From assembly GCA_028686345.1 (NCBI GenBank), contig JAQUCE010000032.1, positions 1 through 45,653 on the forward strand: 45,653 bases of DNA, written 5' to 3'. This DNA is from Kiritimatiellia bacterium (lineage in GTDB: Bacteria > Verrucomicrobiota > Kiritimatiellia > RFP12 > UBA1067). How positions within the stretch are numbered: position 1 is the stretch's first letter; every line of letters begins with the position of its first letter. Shown in pieces: positions 6,366-15,307 of this stretch. The notes below the pieces were generated by a model. It made no database searches. It worked only from the letters and a program-made list of their open reading frames with translations, and had not been told where the DNA came from. The translations under genes were made by a program, and so were the position numbers.

Positions 6366-9300
6366 TTGGTTGTAGAACAAATACTATTTATCGATATTGA
6401 AAGCTCAAATAACGGCACGATTCATAAGATTGGCGCAGTCCTGGATTCATACAAATTATCATCCGCGCAATGCGGGGGTGTTGCCCAGGCGCTGGTGGAG
6501 TTGGAGCAGCTCGCTGATAAAGCGGCGGCGGTCGGCGGACACAATATTGTTGCCCATGACCTCCCTTTGTTGAAAGCTCTCCACCCGCACTTGAAGATTT
6601 TCGACCTGCCGGTGATCGACACGCTGCACCTGTCACCACTCTGTTTCCCGGAGAATCCCTATCACCATCTGGTCAAAGATTACAAGCTGCTCTCGCAGTC
6701 AATCAACGACCCGACGGCCGACGCGCTGCTGTCCAAACAGCTTTTTATTGATGAGCTCAGCGCGCTGAACATAATCAGCCGGCATGATCCGGAGCTGTTC
6801 CGCGCTTTGGCGGCACTGACCTGCAGCGGGGCCGGGGCCGGATACTTGCATGCCAGGGGCATGCGCTGGCTCTTTGAGTCAATAGCACCCGGCAGCGCCA
6901 ACACCGCTGACTCCGGCCTGACTGACTTAACGTGCGTATTATCCCGTTACGCCTGCTGTACCGCTGTCGCGTCTCTGACCCGCGCTGATATCACCACCAC
7001 TCAATCCCAGTGGGCCATGGCCTTTGCGCTCTCCTGGCTGCGGGTGGCGGGCGGTGACTCGGTGCTCCCTGCCTGGGTGCGTTTTTCTTACCCTGAAAGC
7101 CTGCCATTGCTGCACCATCTGCGGGACATCCCCTGTGCGCGCGCCTCTTGCGGCTACTGCGTTGAGATTCACAATCCGGAGAAGCAACTCGCGCGGTTTT
7201 TTGGCTTTAACGAGTTTCGTAATACGCCGCCCAACCAGGATGGCGGCAGTCTGCAACGGGATATAGTTGTGGCCGGAATGCGCGGCGAGTCATTGCTCGC
7301 GATCCTGCCAACCGGCGGCGGCAAGTCGCTCTGCTTCCAGCTGCCTGCCCTGAGCAGGCACCTTCGCCGCGGGCAGCTGACGATTGTCATCTCACCGCTG
7401 CAGGCGCTGATGAAGGATCAGGTGGACGGTTTGCTGCGCCGCACTGGCATGGATAATGTGGCGGCCCTCTATGGAATGCTGACCATGCCTGAGCGCGGTG
7501 ATGTTCATCGGCGGGTTGTCTCAGGGAGCATTGCGATCCTCTATGTTTCACCAGAGCAGCTGCGCAACAAATCATTTCTTAAAACAGTGATGCAGCGGGA
7601 GATTGGCGGTTGGGTGATTGACGAGGCGCACTGCCTCTCGAAATGGGGACATGACTTCCGTCCCGACTACCTTTACATCGCCAAAGTCGTCAAGGAGGTC
7701 GCCCTGCAACAACGGGTGAGCGCGCCCCCGGTGACCTGCTTCACCGCAACTGCCAAGCAGGATGTGGTGGATGAGATTATCAATTATTTCAAGAGCGAAA
7801 TTACCGGCGAGATCGCCCTCTTTCGCGGCGGCGTTGAACGGGATAATCTCAGCTTTGAGGTTCAGACTGTCAGCATACCCGCCAAGTTCGCCAAGATCAA
7901 CCACCTGCTGCATGAGCGGCTGGGGTCAAGCGCGGGCGGGCTGAGCGGCAGTGCCATCATCTTCCGCGTCACCCAGCGGGCAACCGAAGAGCTGGCCGAG
8001 TATCTGACAGCACAGGGGTGGTCGGCGGCGCACTTTCACGCGGGGTTGCCGGCACCGGTCAAGAAGCGCACTCAAGACGCGTTCATCAACGGCGAGATCC
8101 GGGTTATCTGCGCCACCAATGCCTTTGGCATGGGCATCGACAAAGATGATGTGCGCGTGGTCATTCACGCCGACACTCCAGGCTCACTCGAAAACTACCT
8201 GCAGGAAGCCGGGCGCGCCGGACGCGACCGTGAACCAGCTGACTGCATCCTGCTCTACGACGAGGAGGATTGCGAGCAGCAGTTCCGCCTCGGTGCCTAC
8301 TCAGAGCTGCGGCGGCGGGATATCGCGCAGATTCTGCGCGGCCTGCGACGAGCCGCCGGTGCTGCCAGCGGGGAGGAGATTGTCATTACAGCCGGCGAGC
8401 TGCTGCGCGATCAGGAGGTTGAGACCACATTCTATGCTGATGATAAGTCAGCCGACACCAAGGTGCGCAGCGCGGTCTCCTGGCTGGAGCGCGCCGGGTT
8501 TGTGGAGCGCAGTCATAACCGAACCTCTGTGTTCCAGGCGCGGCTGACCATCCAGACGCTGGATGAGGCGCAAAAAATCATTGACCGGGCGCGCCTTCCC
8601 AGGGATGAGGCACGCTTGTGGATCGCCATTACCACGCTGCTGATCAACCGCGATCCAGATGATCACTCGCTGACGGTTGACAGCATCGCGCTCCTGCCGG
8701 AGTTCCAGCTCTGGATGCAGGAGGCCCCCGGAACAACGCATAAGTTCGCGGCTGAGCGCCGCAGCCACGAGTTTCTGAGCGCCAAAGTCTTCCGGACGCT
8801 TAATTCCATGACCGAGCTGGGTCTGCTGAAAAAAGACACGCTGCTGAACGCCTATGTGCGCTACAAGGTGGTCAACAGCTCCCGGGAGATCTTCACCCGC
8901 ATCTGCCTGATAGAGGATAAGTTCATCAATCTCCTGCGTGAGGAGGAACCTGATCCCGAGGGCTGGGTCTCATTGAATCTCAGGGGTGTCAACCAGGTGC
9001 TGACAGAACAGGGGTTTGACTCCTCAGTGCTGATGTTGAAAGACCTCTTGCGCTCTCTCAGCGAGGATGGCCGCGGCTTTGCCGGCAGCTGCGGCAGTGT
9101 GGACATTTTCCCTGTCAGCCGCGAGCAGTACCGGCTGAGGCTGCGCCGCAGCTGGGAGACGCTCGGCCAGCTGGCCCGGCTGCGGTGCCGGGTTGCCTCT
9201 GTGATTCTGACCGCGATCATCGCGAAAATCCCGCCCGCCACACCCCCTGGTAAAGAGCTGCTGGTGGAGTTTTCATTTGAAGAGCTGATCAACGCGGTTG

Positions 9301-11582
9301 ACGCTGATTTGGAGCTGCGGAGCGAGGTGCGCGATCAGGCGGCCGCAGTGGAGCGCGCCCTGCTCTTTCTGCATGAGCAGGGGGCGGCGCATCTACAGCA
9401 GGGGCTGGCCATCTTCCGCTCGGCCATGACCATCCGCGTACTGCCCGAAGCCAAGGGACAGCAGTACACCCGGCACCACTATCAGGCGCTGCAGTATCAC
9501 TACAACGAGCGCGTTTTTCAGGTGCATGTCATGCGTGAATACGCCCAGAGCGGGCTCACAAAAATCCAGCAGGCGTTGAACCTTGTGCTGGCCTATTTCT
9601 CCATGAGCCGCAATCAGTTCATTGAAAAGTTCTTTGCCGGGCGCAAAGATATTCTGGAGCGTGCAACCACTGCGGCATCCTACCAGAAAATTGTTGATGA
9701 CCTCGGAAACATTGATCAGATGCGGGTGGTTAAAGCGCCGCTGTCGCGCAACATGCTGATTCTGGCTGGTCCAGGCTCAGGAAAAACGCGCACAGTTGTG
9801 CATCGCTGCGCCTATCTGCTGCGGGTTGAAAGGGTGCGCGGCGCTGGCATTCTGATCTGCTGCTTCAATCATCAGGCAGCGGTGGAGCTGCGTCAGCGGC
9901 TCTACAGCCTTGCCGGCAATGACGCGCGCGGGGTTACGATTCAGACCTACCACGGACTGGCCATGCGCCTGCTGGGGCTCTCGCCCGCTGCCATGAACGA
10001 AGAGCGCCGCGACGGTTTGAACTTCGACGGGATTCTGGAGCAGGCGGTTCAGCTGCTGGAGGGCTGCCAGACACTGGCCGGGATGGAGGCTGATGAAACC
10101 CGCGAACGGCTGCTCTCAGGTTATGAATATATTCTGGTTGATGAGTACCAGGACATTGACGAGATGCAGTATCGCATGATCAGCGCCATTGCCGGGCGCA
10201 CGTTAAAAGACGCTGACCGCAAACTCTCGATCTGCGCGGTTGGTGATGACGACCAATCCATCTACGGCTTTCGCGGCGCCAACATCACCTTCCTGCAGCG
10301 CTTTGAAAAAGATTTTGAGGCGGAGATTCACTACCTGGTGGATAACTACCGCTCCACACGCAACATCATAGACGCTGCCAACCATCTGATTGCATTCAAC
10401 CGTGATCGCATGAAAGTGGACAAGCCGATACGGGTTGACAAAGCGCGTCGCACGCTGCCCGCATCCGGCACTGTGGCAGCCCGGCACCCCTTAACTGGCG
10501 GGCGGGTGGGTGTGATCAATGTCGCGAATCCTCAGGCGCAGGCAGCCTCAATCATCGCGGAGATCGGGCGGTTGCTCGCGCTTAAAGATGTCACAGCCGC
10601 GCAGATTGCGGTTTTATCCCGTAACCGCGATGACCTTGTGTTGGTCCGCGAGCTGGCCGAGGCAGGGGGTATCCCGGTGTCCTGGTTGATCAACAGCAGC
10701 GCCATGCCTCCGCTCTACCGTATCCGTGAGATTTACGCTCTGCTCTCACATCTGGATCAGAGCGGCGCGACCTACAGCACGGCCTCGCAGTTAAAAGCAA
10801 TCGTTGTTGCCGGAGCGATTAACAACTGGTCGCTCCGTCTGCTGCAACTGCTGGAGGTTTGGATCATCGAGAGCGCTGATGCCGAACTGCCCGCCGCGCT
10901 GCACATAAGCTACCTCTATGAAGCTTTGGCGCTCAGCCGCGGGAGCGAGCGGTTTGGTCACGGTGTTGTTTTAAGCACAGTTCACGCGGTCAAGGGCATG
11001 GAATTCGACCATGTTCTGCTCTGCGGCAAGTGGAGCGATGGACATAGCCGTCATGAGCTGGAGGAGGAGCGGCGTGTGTTCTACACCGGCATGACGCGGG
11101 CGAAACAATCGCTCAGCCTCTACTGCCGCATGGATCAGCCGCATCCATTTATGGCGCAGCTGGCCGCGCCGGCCTTTATTCAGCGCTCTGAATTATCGGA
11201 TACCCCGGCAGCGGATCTGAGCCGTAAAATTGATTACACCCTGCTGAGTTTAAAGGATATGTTTTTGGATTACGCCGGGCGCTACCCTGAGCAAGCTGTG
11301 ATCCACGCGCATCTCAGGCGTTTGGCGGTGGGCGCCAAGTGTGTTCTCAAGGCCGGCGGCGAGCATCTGCAATTGATTGATTTGCAGGGCAACCCTGTGG
11401 GCCGCCTCTCAGCCGCGGCTGAGAGAGTGTGGGGATCACGCCTGGACAGCGTTTTGGAGGTCACGGTTTTGGCCATTCACACACGTTTGCGGGGCGATAT
11501 CAAAGAGGCGGAGTATCTCCAGAAAATACGCGCGGAGGTATGGGAGATTCCGATCTGCGAGATCAAGCATCTGCGCACCTGA
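6366..11582 (+). CDS. exonuclease-like / RecQ helicase / UvrD-type helicase fusion (1738 aa)
   Basis: Probable DNA-repair or recombination motor. Domain 1 (1-135) resembles a DEDD 3'-5' exonuclease: FIDIES (D10, E12), HNIVAHDL (D65) and H100-x4-D105. A small Cys cluster (C257, C262, C265) follows. Domain 2 (290-720) is an SF2 RecQ helicase: LPTGGGKS (314-321), IDEAHC (418-423), TATAKQ (460-465), QEAGRAGRDR (613-622). Residues 720-1110 are an unassigned, mostly helical linker. Domain 3 (1115-1600) is an SF1A UvrD/Rep helicase: AGPGSGKT (1134-1141), VDEYQD (1258-1263), GDDDQSIYGFRGA (1293-1305), TVHAVKGME (1538-1546), YTGMTRAK (1573-1580). All ATPase motifs are intact. The start is a TTG at 6366 with GAGG six bases upstream. 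The usual RecQ zinc-binding cysteines after motif VI are not visible. The gene is G+C rich and stands alone. RecQ-UvrD fusions of this size exist in databases to my knowledge; the biological role is not established here. Confidence 0.93.
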   Translation: MVVEQILFIDIESSNNGTIHKIGAVLDSYKLSSAQCGGVAQALVELEQLADKAAAVGGHNIVAHDLPLLKALHPHLKIFDLPVIDTLHLSPLCFPENPYHHLVKDYKLLSQSINDPTADALLSKQLFIDELSALNIISRHDPELFRALAALTCSGAGAGYLHARGMRWLFESIAPGSANTADSGLTDLTCVLSRYACCTAVASLTRADITTTQSQWAMAFALSWLRVAGGDSVLPAWVRFSYPESLPLLHHLRDIPCARASCGYCVEIHNPEKQLARFFGFNEFRNTPPNQDGGSLQRDIVVAGMRGESLLAILPTGGGKSLCFQLPALSRHLRRGQLTIVISPLQALMKDQVDGLLRRTGMDNVAALYGMLTMPERGDVHRRVVSGSIAILYVSPEQLRNKSFLKTVMQREIGGWVIDEAHCLSKWGHDFRPDYLYIAKVVKEVALQQRVSAPPVTCFTATAKQDVVDEIINYFKSEITGEIALFRGGVERDNLSFEVQTVSIPAKFAKINHLLHERLGSSAGGLSGSAIIFRVTQRATEELAEYLTAQGWSAAHFHAGLPAPVKKRTQDAFINGEIRVICATNAFGMGIDKDDVRVVIHADTPGSLENYLQEAGRAGRDREPADCILLYDEEDCEQQFRLGAYSELRRRDIAQILRGLRRAAGAASGEEIVITAGELLRDQEVETTFYADDKSADTKVRSAVSWLERAGFVERSHNRTSVFQARLTIQTLDEAQKIIDRARLPRDEARLWIAITTLLINRDPDDHSLTVDSIALLPEFQLWMQEAPGTTHKFAAERRSHEFLSAKVFRTLNSMTELGLLKKDTLLNAYVRYKVVNSSREIFTRICLIEDKFINLLREEEPDPEGWVSLNLRGVNQVLTEQGFDSSVLMLKDLLRSLSEDGRGFAGSCGSVDIFPVSREQYRLRLRRSWETLGQLARLRCRVASVILTAIIAKIPPATPPGKELLVEFSFEELINAVDADLELRSEVRDQAAAVERALLFLHEQGAAHLQQGLAIFRSAMTIRVLPEAKGQQYTRHHYQALQYHYNERVFQVHVMREYAQSGLTKIQQALNLVLAYFSMSRNQFIEKFFAGRKDILERATTAASYQKIVDDLGNIDQMRVVKAPLSRNMLILAGPGSGKTRTVVHRCAYLLRVERVRGAGILICCFNHQAAVELRQRLYSLAGNDARGVTIQTYHGLAMRLLGLSPAAMNEERRDGLNFDGILEQAVQLLEGCQTLAGMEADETRERLLSGYEYILVDEYQDIDEMQYRMISAIAGRTLKDADRKLSICAVGDDDQSIYGFRGANITFLQRFEKDFEAEIHYLVDNYRSTRNIIDAANHLIAFNRDRMKVDKPIRVDKARRTLPASGTVAARHPLTGGRVGVINVANPQAQAASIIAEIGRLLALKDVTAAQIAVLSRNRDDLVLVRELAEAGGIPVSWLINSSAMPPLYRIREIYALLSHLDQSGATYSTASQLKAIVVAGAINNWSLRLLQLLEVWIIESADAELPAALHISYLYEALALSRGSERFGHGVVLSTVHAVKGMEFDHVLLCGKWSDGHSRHELEEERRVFYTGMTRAKQSLSLYCRMDQPHPFMAQLAAPAFIQRSELSDTPAADLSRKIDYTLLSLKDMFLDYAGRYPEQAVIHAHLRRLAVGAKCVLKAGGEHLQLIDLQGNPVGRLSAAAERVWGSRLDSVLEVTVLAIHTRLRGDIKEAEYLQKIRAEVWEIPICEIKHLRT

Positions 11583-11771
11583 GCGTGAGACTTACGCAAT
11601 AGCAGGAGTGCAGACCACCAGATCACTGGACATAGGGGGTCAAAATGGTTGCACTTTAATTTTTGAAACCACAGGGAACCTAGCGCAGCATAGCCGCCTG
11701 TCTGCGTGCAACGCACAGGCAGGCAACCAACTTTTGGCAGGATAACAGGATTAACTTGATAAATTATCTCT

Positions 11772-11860
11772 CACTGAGACACCCTCCTGCGCCAAGGCTA
11801 CGGCGTGCCATGCTGAGGGGCACAGAGGGTACGCCAGGTTGTTTTTGGGGTAGAAAAATC
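11772..11860 (+). repeat. inverted repeat flanking the methyltransferase gene, left arm
   Basis: Bases 11772-11840 (CACTGAGACACCCTCCTGCG through ACGCCAGGTT) are the near-perfect reverse complement of 13129-13198. The following GGTAGAAAAATC also has a reverse-complement match near 13093-13106. The 276-bp gap 11583-11858 otherwise holds an imperfect palindrome near 11690-11730 and no gene that I can see. Confidence 0.8.
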
Positions 11861-12725
11861 ACAAACCAGAGATCCAGCGGGCATAGACACCACAGGGGGT
11901 TGGCAGCACGCTGGGATCTCCGGTCAGGAGCATCTCGCCGGCCGAGGTTGTTCCTTTGTGTTTGGCCATTGATTGGCTCAGAACATTGGCCAGCACCACG
12001 GGTGAGTAACCGGGGGTATGGGCGCTCAAAAGCATGAACGCCGGGGAGTCGGAGAGCAGCTGGCAGCAGAGGTGCAGGGTCTCGGGGAGGTCTTGCTCGA
12101 TCTTATACATCTCATTGTTTTGACCGCGTCCAAAGGTGGGGGGGTCGAGGATAATGGCATCGTACTTGACAGCGCGTCTGGCCTCGCGGCAGAGAAACTT
12201 ATGGGCATCATCAACGATCCAGCGGATGGGGTGATCTTTGAGCCCATTGACCTCAGCATTGCGGCGGGCCCACTGGACCATGCCTTTGGAGGCGTCAAGG
12301 TGGCAGAGGTGGGCGCCGGCGAGCGCGGCGGCCAGGGTTGAGCCGCCGGAGTAGGCAAAGAGATTGAGGATCCTGAGCGGCGCGCCCCTTTTTGCATTTA
12401 ACTCTCCAACTGTTTTTTGGAGCCACTGCCACTGGGCCTGTTGTTCAGGGAAGATGCCCAGGTGGCCGAAGTCGGTGCCTGAGAGGATAAATTCAATTCC
12501 AGCCACATTGATCTGCCACTCAAGCGGCAGGTTGCCGCGGTTATGCCACTGGTTGCCATCGCTGCGGTCAAAGGTAGCATTGGCTGCAGCCCACTCTGCA
12601 TTGCTGAGCGAGGGCTTCCAGACCGCCTGTGAGCAGGGACGGGCCAGGATGAATTCGCCGAAGCGCTCAAGTTTACGTCCGTCGCCGCTGTCGAGCAGCT
12701 GATAGTCATTGGGTTTGTGGTTCAT
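11859..12725 (-). CDS. class I SAM-dependent methyltransferase, RlmI/YccW-like (288 aa)
   Basis: Likely RNA m5C-type methyltransferase of the COG1092 group, cytoplasmic. Motif I is NLFAYSGGST (121-130), the acidic ribose-binding loop is LDASKG (143-148), and motif IV is DPPTFGRG (194-201). The N-terminal region (about 8-90) is the beta-rich segment typical of this group. I chose the ATG at 12725 (MNHKPNDYQ) because the family alignment begins there. A longer frame to 12890 reads through a 7-bp tandem repeat into a Pro-rich, non-family sequence. No good Shine-Dalgarno precedes either start. The leader contains a C-rich tract (G-rich on the plus strand) that could affect expression. The gene lies inside inverted repeats of about 70 bp (11772-11840 / 13129-13198), which hints at past mobility. 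The PUA domain of full-length RlmI is not evident, so the exact target is unknown. Confidence 0.85.
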   Translation of the reverse strand: MNHKPNDYQLLDSGDGRKLERFGEFILARPCSQAVWKPSLSNAEWAAANATFDRSDGNQWHNRGNLPLEWQINVAGIEFILSGTDFGHLGIFPEQQAQWQWLQKTVGELNAKRGAPLRILNLFAYSGGSTLAAALAGAHLCHLDASKGMVQWARRNAEVNGLKDHPIRWIVDDAHKFLCREARRAVKYDAIILDPPTFGRGQNNEMYKIEQDLPETLHLCCQLLSDSPAFMLLSAHTPGYSPVVLANVLSQSMAKHKGTTSAGEMLLTGDPSVLPTPCGVYARWISGL

Positions 12726-12729
12726 ATTG

Positions 12730-12785
12730 TTTGGGGTTTGGGGTTTGGGGTATGGCGTTTGGGGTATAAGGTTGAGGGTATAGGG
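12730..12785 (+). repeat. 7-bp TTTGGGG tandem repeat in the methyltransferase leader
   Basis: Eight 7-base units: TTTGGGG three times, TATGGCG, TTTGGGG, TATAAGG, TTGAGGG, TATAGGG. The G runs could form a quadruplex on the plus strand, which is the template strand of the methyltransferase gene and lies just upstream of its ATG. Confidence 0.85.
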
Positions 12786-12949
12786 GTTAGGTTTTTTGTC
12801 TCTCACATCAGGCTTCATCCCGCAAGCGGAACTGCACCTTGACGGGGGAGGCACAGGGCAACATACTCCTGCTCTCTGTACTACTGTCATTCGTTTTCTT
12901 GTTTTTTGTGCACGTTTTCACCACGAAGATACAAAGAACACGAAGATTC

Positions 12950-13028
12950 TTAACTACGAATAACGCGAATTTGCACGAATGGTGCGCAGCTGAATAGCAT
13001 TCGTGTTATTCGCGTTATTCGTAGTTAA
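12950..13028. repeat. 79-bp near-perfect palindrome, related to the repeats around the GxxExxY gene
   Basis: The outer arms 12950-12970 and 13008-13028 are perfect 21-bp reverse complements. The inner arms CACGAATG (12974-12981) and CATTCGTG (12998-13005) are also perfect. The same ACTACGAATAACGCGAAT motif flanks the GxxExxY gene at 43665, 43721 and, inverted, at 44202-44221. Confidence 0.9.
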
Positions 13029-13128
13029 AATTATCACGCTACCAATATTGGTTACCTCAAAGATTTTTTACCTCAAAAAATAACGCTGCCCAGATTTTTC
13101 TACCCTCCTATTTTTCTACCTAAAAAAT

Positions 13129-13198
13129 AACCTAGCGTACTCTCTGTACCCTTCAGCATGGCACGCCGTAGCCTTGGCGTAGGAGGGTGTCTCAGTGG
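13129..13198 (-). repeat. inverted repeat flanking the methyltransferase gene, right arm
   Basis: Reverse complement of 11772-11840 with a handful of substitutions. The gene-free interval 12726-14195 holds, in order, the TTTGGGG repeat, the 79-bp palindrome, this arm, a CTATTCTCTCAACTCCTG repeat copy (about 13216), a 23-bp inverted repeat (13515-13574) and two three-base-loop hairpins (13729, 13810). I see no convincing gene in it. Confidence 0.8.
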
Positions 13199-13514
13199 CA
13201 AAAAATTGATTGCGGCTATTCTCTCAACTCCTGGTGTAAAAAACAAGCAGGAACAACCTAAAGCAGCTAGTCGCCGGAACCAAAAGAGTTTGTGTGATGT
13301 GCGGGAGGTCGTCGCCCTAGCTGAAAAATTTGTGATTATGAGTCCGCTGCTTTAGAAACAAACGCTTTGCGTTTGGAGAAATGAAAGCAACTTTTTAATA
13401 ACCGGCCAGAGAACAAAGAGCACGCTTCTGGCTCCGAGCTTCGCTTTAACGCCGTGACAGGAAAGTGTGAACTAGATACGGCTGCTACGTCAGCAATTCT
13501 AAGTAGAGCCGAAG

Positions 13515-13574
13515 ACACGCTAAAGCGTGAACTACATACCCCGGAAACCGCATGTAGTTCACGCTTCAGCGTGC
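13515..13574. repeat. 23-bp inverted repeat (GTAGTTCACGCT family)
   Basis: Arms 13515-13537 and 13552-13574 are reverse complements with two mismatches around a 14-base loop. Inside each arm is a shorter hairpin-like ACGCTAAAGCGT or ACGCTTCAGCGT core. Confidence 0.85.
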
Positions 13575-13728
13575 TTTCGAACAGGTTCGCGGTCATAATT
13601 AGAATTGCTGCTGCTGCTACGTAAGGTTTGTTGACCAGCCGCGTCCGGCGTAGCTGCGAAGCGCGAAGACGGAAGGCTGTTTTAAAGCGGGCTATTGAGA
13701 GGTTGCTGTAAAAGTGATAATGGAGTAG

Positions 13729-13747
13729 TGCAAGCATCTTGCTTGCA
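13729..13747. repeat. three-base-loop hairpin (TGCAAGCA-TCT-TGCTTGCA)
   Basis: Perfect 8-bp arms around TCT, in gene-free DNA. Confidence 0.75.
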
Positions 13748-13809
13748 GATGAAATTTCATTCAAAATGGCGTGTAAGAAGGTGGCGAAACACTGATGTTT
13801 TTAAAGTAG

Positions 13810-13828
13810 CACAGGCGTCTCGCCTGTG
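13810..13828. repeat. three-base-loop hairpin (CACAGGCG-TCT-CGCCTGTG)
   Basis: Perfect 8-bp arms around TCT. It shares the loop, but not the arms, of the hairpin 80 bp upstream. Confidence 0.75.
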
Positions 13829-14091
13829 TTGGTTGAAGAATTCACTGTCGAGCCGGCTATGCTATTTTTTCGTGCAGCAACGAGCAAGTGTCGGATGATC
13901 ATGCGTTATAGCCTTTTCGCCATTTGTGGTTACGGGGGAGGGGGCGAGGCCATTGGCCCGCAGTTTCAACAGCAAAAATAAATACAAAAAAAAGTAAATT
14001 GCCCTTGCACTGTCTCTTATGTTGTGATTAACTGTACCCGTTGAAAGCAAAAAAGGTCTGCAAGAAAGTTTGATTTTGTTAAGTCACGGGG

Positions 14092-14120
14092 TTGACAGAC
14101 GTAACTCCCTGTGATAAATT
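14092..14120 (+). promoter_or_regulatory. strong sigma-70-type promoter for the 332-aa secreted protein
   Basis: TTGACA (14092-14097), a 17-base spacer and TAAATT (14115-14120); the overlapping TTATAC is an alternative -10. The transcript would have a leader of about 70 bases ending in AGGAG (14183-14187), 8 bases before the ATG. Confidence 0.7.
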
Positions 14121-14195
14121 ATACGCAATTGTTGGGGTTGATAGGTTTGTAATACTTGTCAACGCCATTGTTAAAACAAAAAAGGAGTATACTCA

Positions 14196-15194
14196 ATGAA
14201 GAAACTGATGATGACTGCCGCAGCAATGACGATTGCTTGTGGTGCTTATGCGCAGTGCGGCTACCCGACCCCTGGTCCGGGAGTTACGCCTGTGAATGCG
14301 GCACTGGTTTACAGTGTCAGGATGAATGCTAAAACCACTGTTGCTAAGTACCTCAAGGGTACAATACAGCGTGGTTCAAGCACTGTTTGCGGTTATGGTG
14401 GTGGTGCTTATACCAATGACTATGTTGTTTATCGCGAGCCGGGTAATGTTAATCTTACAGGCTATTGGATGAACTGCACAACAGATTGCACAGAGGATGC
14501 GGATGGTTTGAGCTCATACGATACAGCGATGCTGTGGATGTGGGAAACCCGTTCCAAGTCTTACTGGTTCAATGATGGTGAGTACGGTGTTGCCGCTGCG
14601 CCTGCATTTACAAAGTATTGGGATGCAACCGCCACACCTCCTTTGCAGCCTCTTGCTACTGATGTGCCGCGTGCCATCATCCAGTGGGGTCCTGCGGACA
14701 TGATTGCTGGCTGGGATATTGGTCCATCCTTCTACGGTGTTCAGATTCGTAACCCTTTCAACTTGATTGGCAGAAACAACACAAAGGTTGAAGCATTCTG
14801 GAACATCGGCAGAATCTTCACACTGCCGCAGTTTGTTGGCGCAGTTAACACAGTACCTCCTCGTGCCATTGCAATCTACGGTGCCGGTATTGGTACATTT
14901 AACAGCAACCTTGGTGTTATTAGAACCATCACAGGTAACTTCGCTGGTTTGATCGACGCTCCTTACTATGTCTCAAGAGACATTTGTGAGCCGGCTGTCG
15001 CATTTGACTGCTGTTCATGTGAGCCTCTGTACAACCAGAGCGTTTTCTACGGAACATGGTCGATGAAATATAACCCAGCGCTTTCCAAGCTGGCTGTTAC
15101 GGACGCTAGTCGCATTTATACAACTAAGTGCCCGCAGAACTACCAGAACAAAGATTACAGAAGCAACGATTATCGTTGGCACTATGCATTCTAA
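14196..15194 (+). CDS. secreted cysteine-rich protein of unknown family (332 aa)
   Basis: I do not recognise a family. A clear Sec signal peptide (residues 1-19, KKLMMTAAAMTIACGAYA, cleavage before QCG) shows export. The mature part has nine cysteines: Q-CG near 21, VCG near 64, NCTTDC near 93-97, DIC, the cluster DCCSC, and KC near the end. This suggests a disulfide-stabilised fold. It is rich in aromatic residues and Gly/Asn and has no transmembrane segment after the signal. A near-consensus promoter, an ideal AGGAG site and a strong terminator (15221-15248) make it a single-gene, probably highly expressed unit. It heads the array of exported proteins that follows, so it may be a major envelope or extracellular component. 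That role is inferred. Confidence 0.85.
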   Translation: MKKLMMTAAAMTIACGAYAQCGYPTPGPGVTPVNAALVYSVRMNAKTTVAKYLKGTIQRGSSTVCGYGGGAYTNDYVVYREPGNVNLTGYWMNCTTDCTEDADGLSSYDTAMLWMWETRSKSYWFNDGEYGVAAAPAFTKYWDATATPPLQPLATDVPRAIIQWGPADMIAGWDIGPSFYGVQIRNPFNLIGRNNTKVEAFWNIGRIFTLPQFVGAVNTVPPRAIAIYGAGIGTFNSNLGVIRTITGNFAGLIDAPYYVSRDICEPAVAFDCCSCEPLYNQSVFYGTWSMKYNPALSKLAVTDASRIYTTKCPQNYQNKDYRSNDYRWHYAF

Positions 15195-15220
15195 GATTTA
15201 GAATGACTTTGTTGAAACAA

Positions 15221-15248
15221 GGGAGGAGGGTAACTCCTCCCTTTTTTT
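15221..15248 (+). terminator. rho-independent terminator
   Basis: GGGAGGAG (15221-15228), loop GGTAA, CTCCTCCC (15234-15241), then seven T. It lies 26 bp after the stop codon of the 332-aa gene. Confidence 0.92.
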
Positions 15249-15307
15249 CACTTTCACCTCTGTTGTATCACACTGTGAGAGGTAAGCCCGAAAATACTGG
15301 AAAATAG

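Noticed and set aside
6366-11582. Helicase fusion as part of a phage-defence island
   Set aside because: No recognisable defence genes, integrase or tRNA lie beside it; its neighbours are housekeeping-type genes and repeats.
12730-12785. TTTGGGG repeat as a telomere or replicon end
   Set aside because: It is internal, short and degenerate, and flanked by ordinary sequence on both sides.
13158-13898. Small reading frames (65, 142 and 67 residues) between the methyltransferase and the 332-aa gene
   Set aside because: They cross inverted repeats and hairpins, lack ribosome sites and resemble no family.
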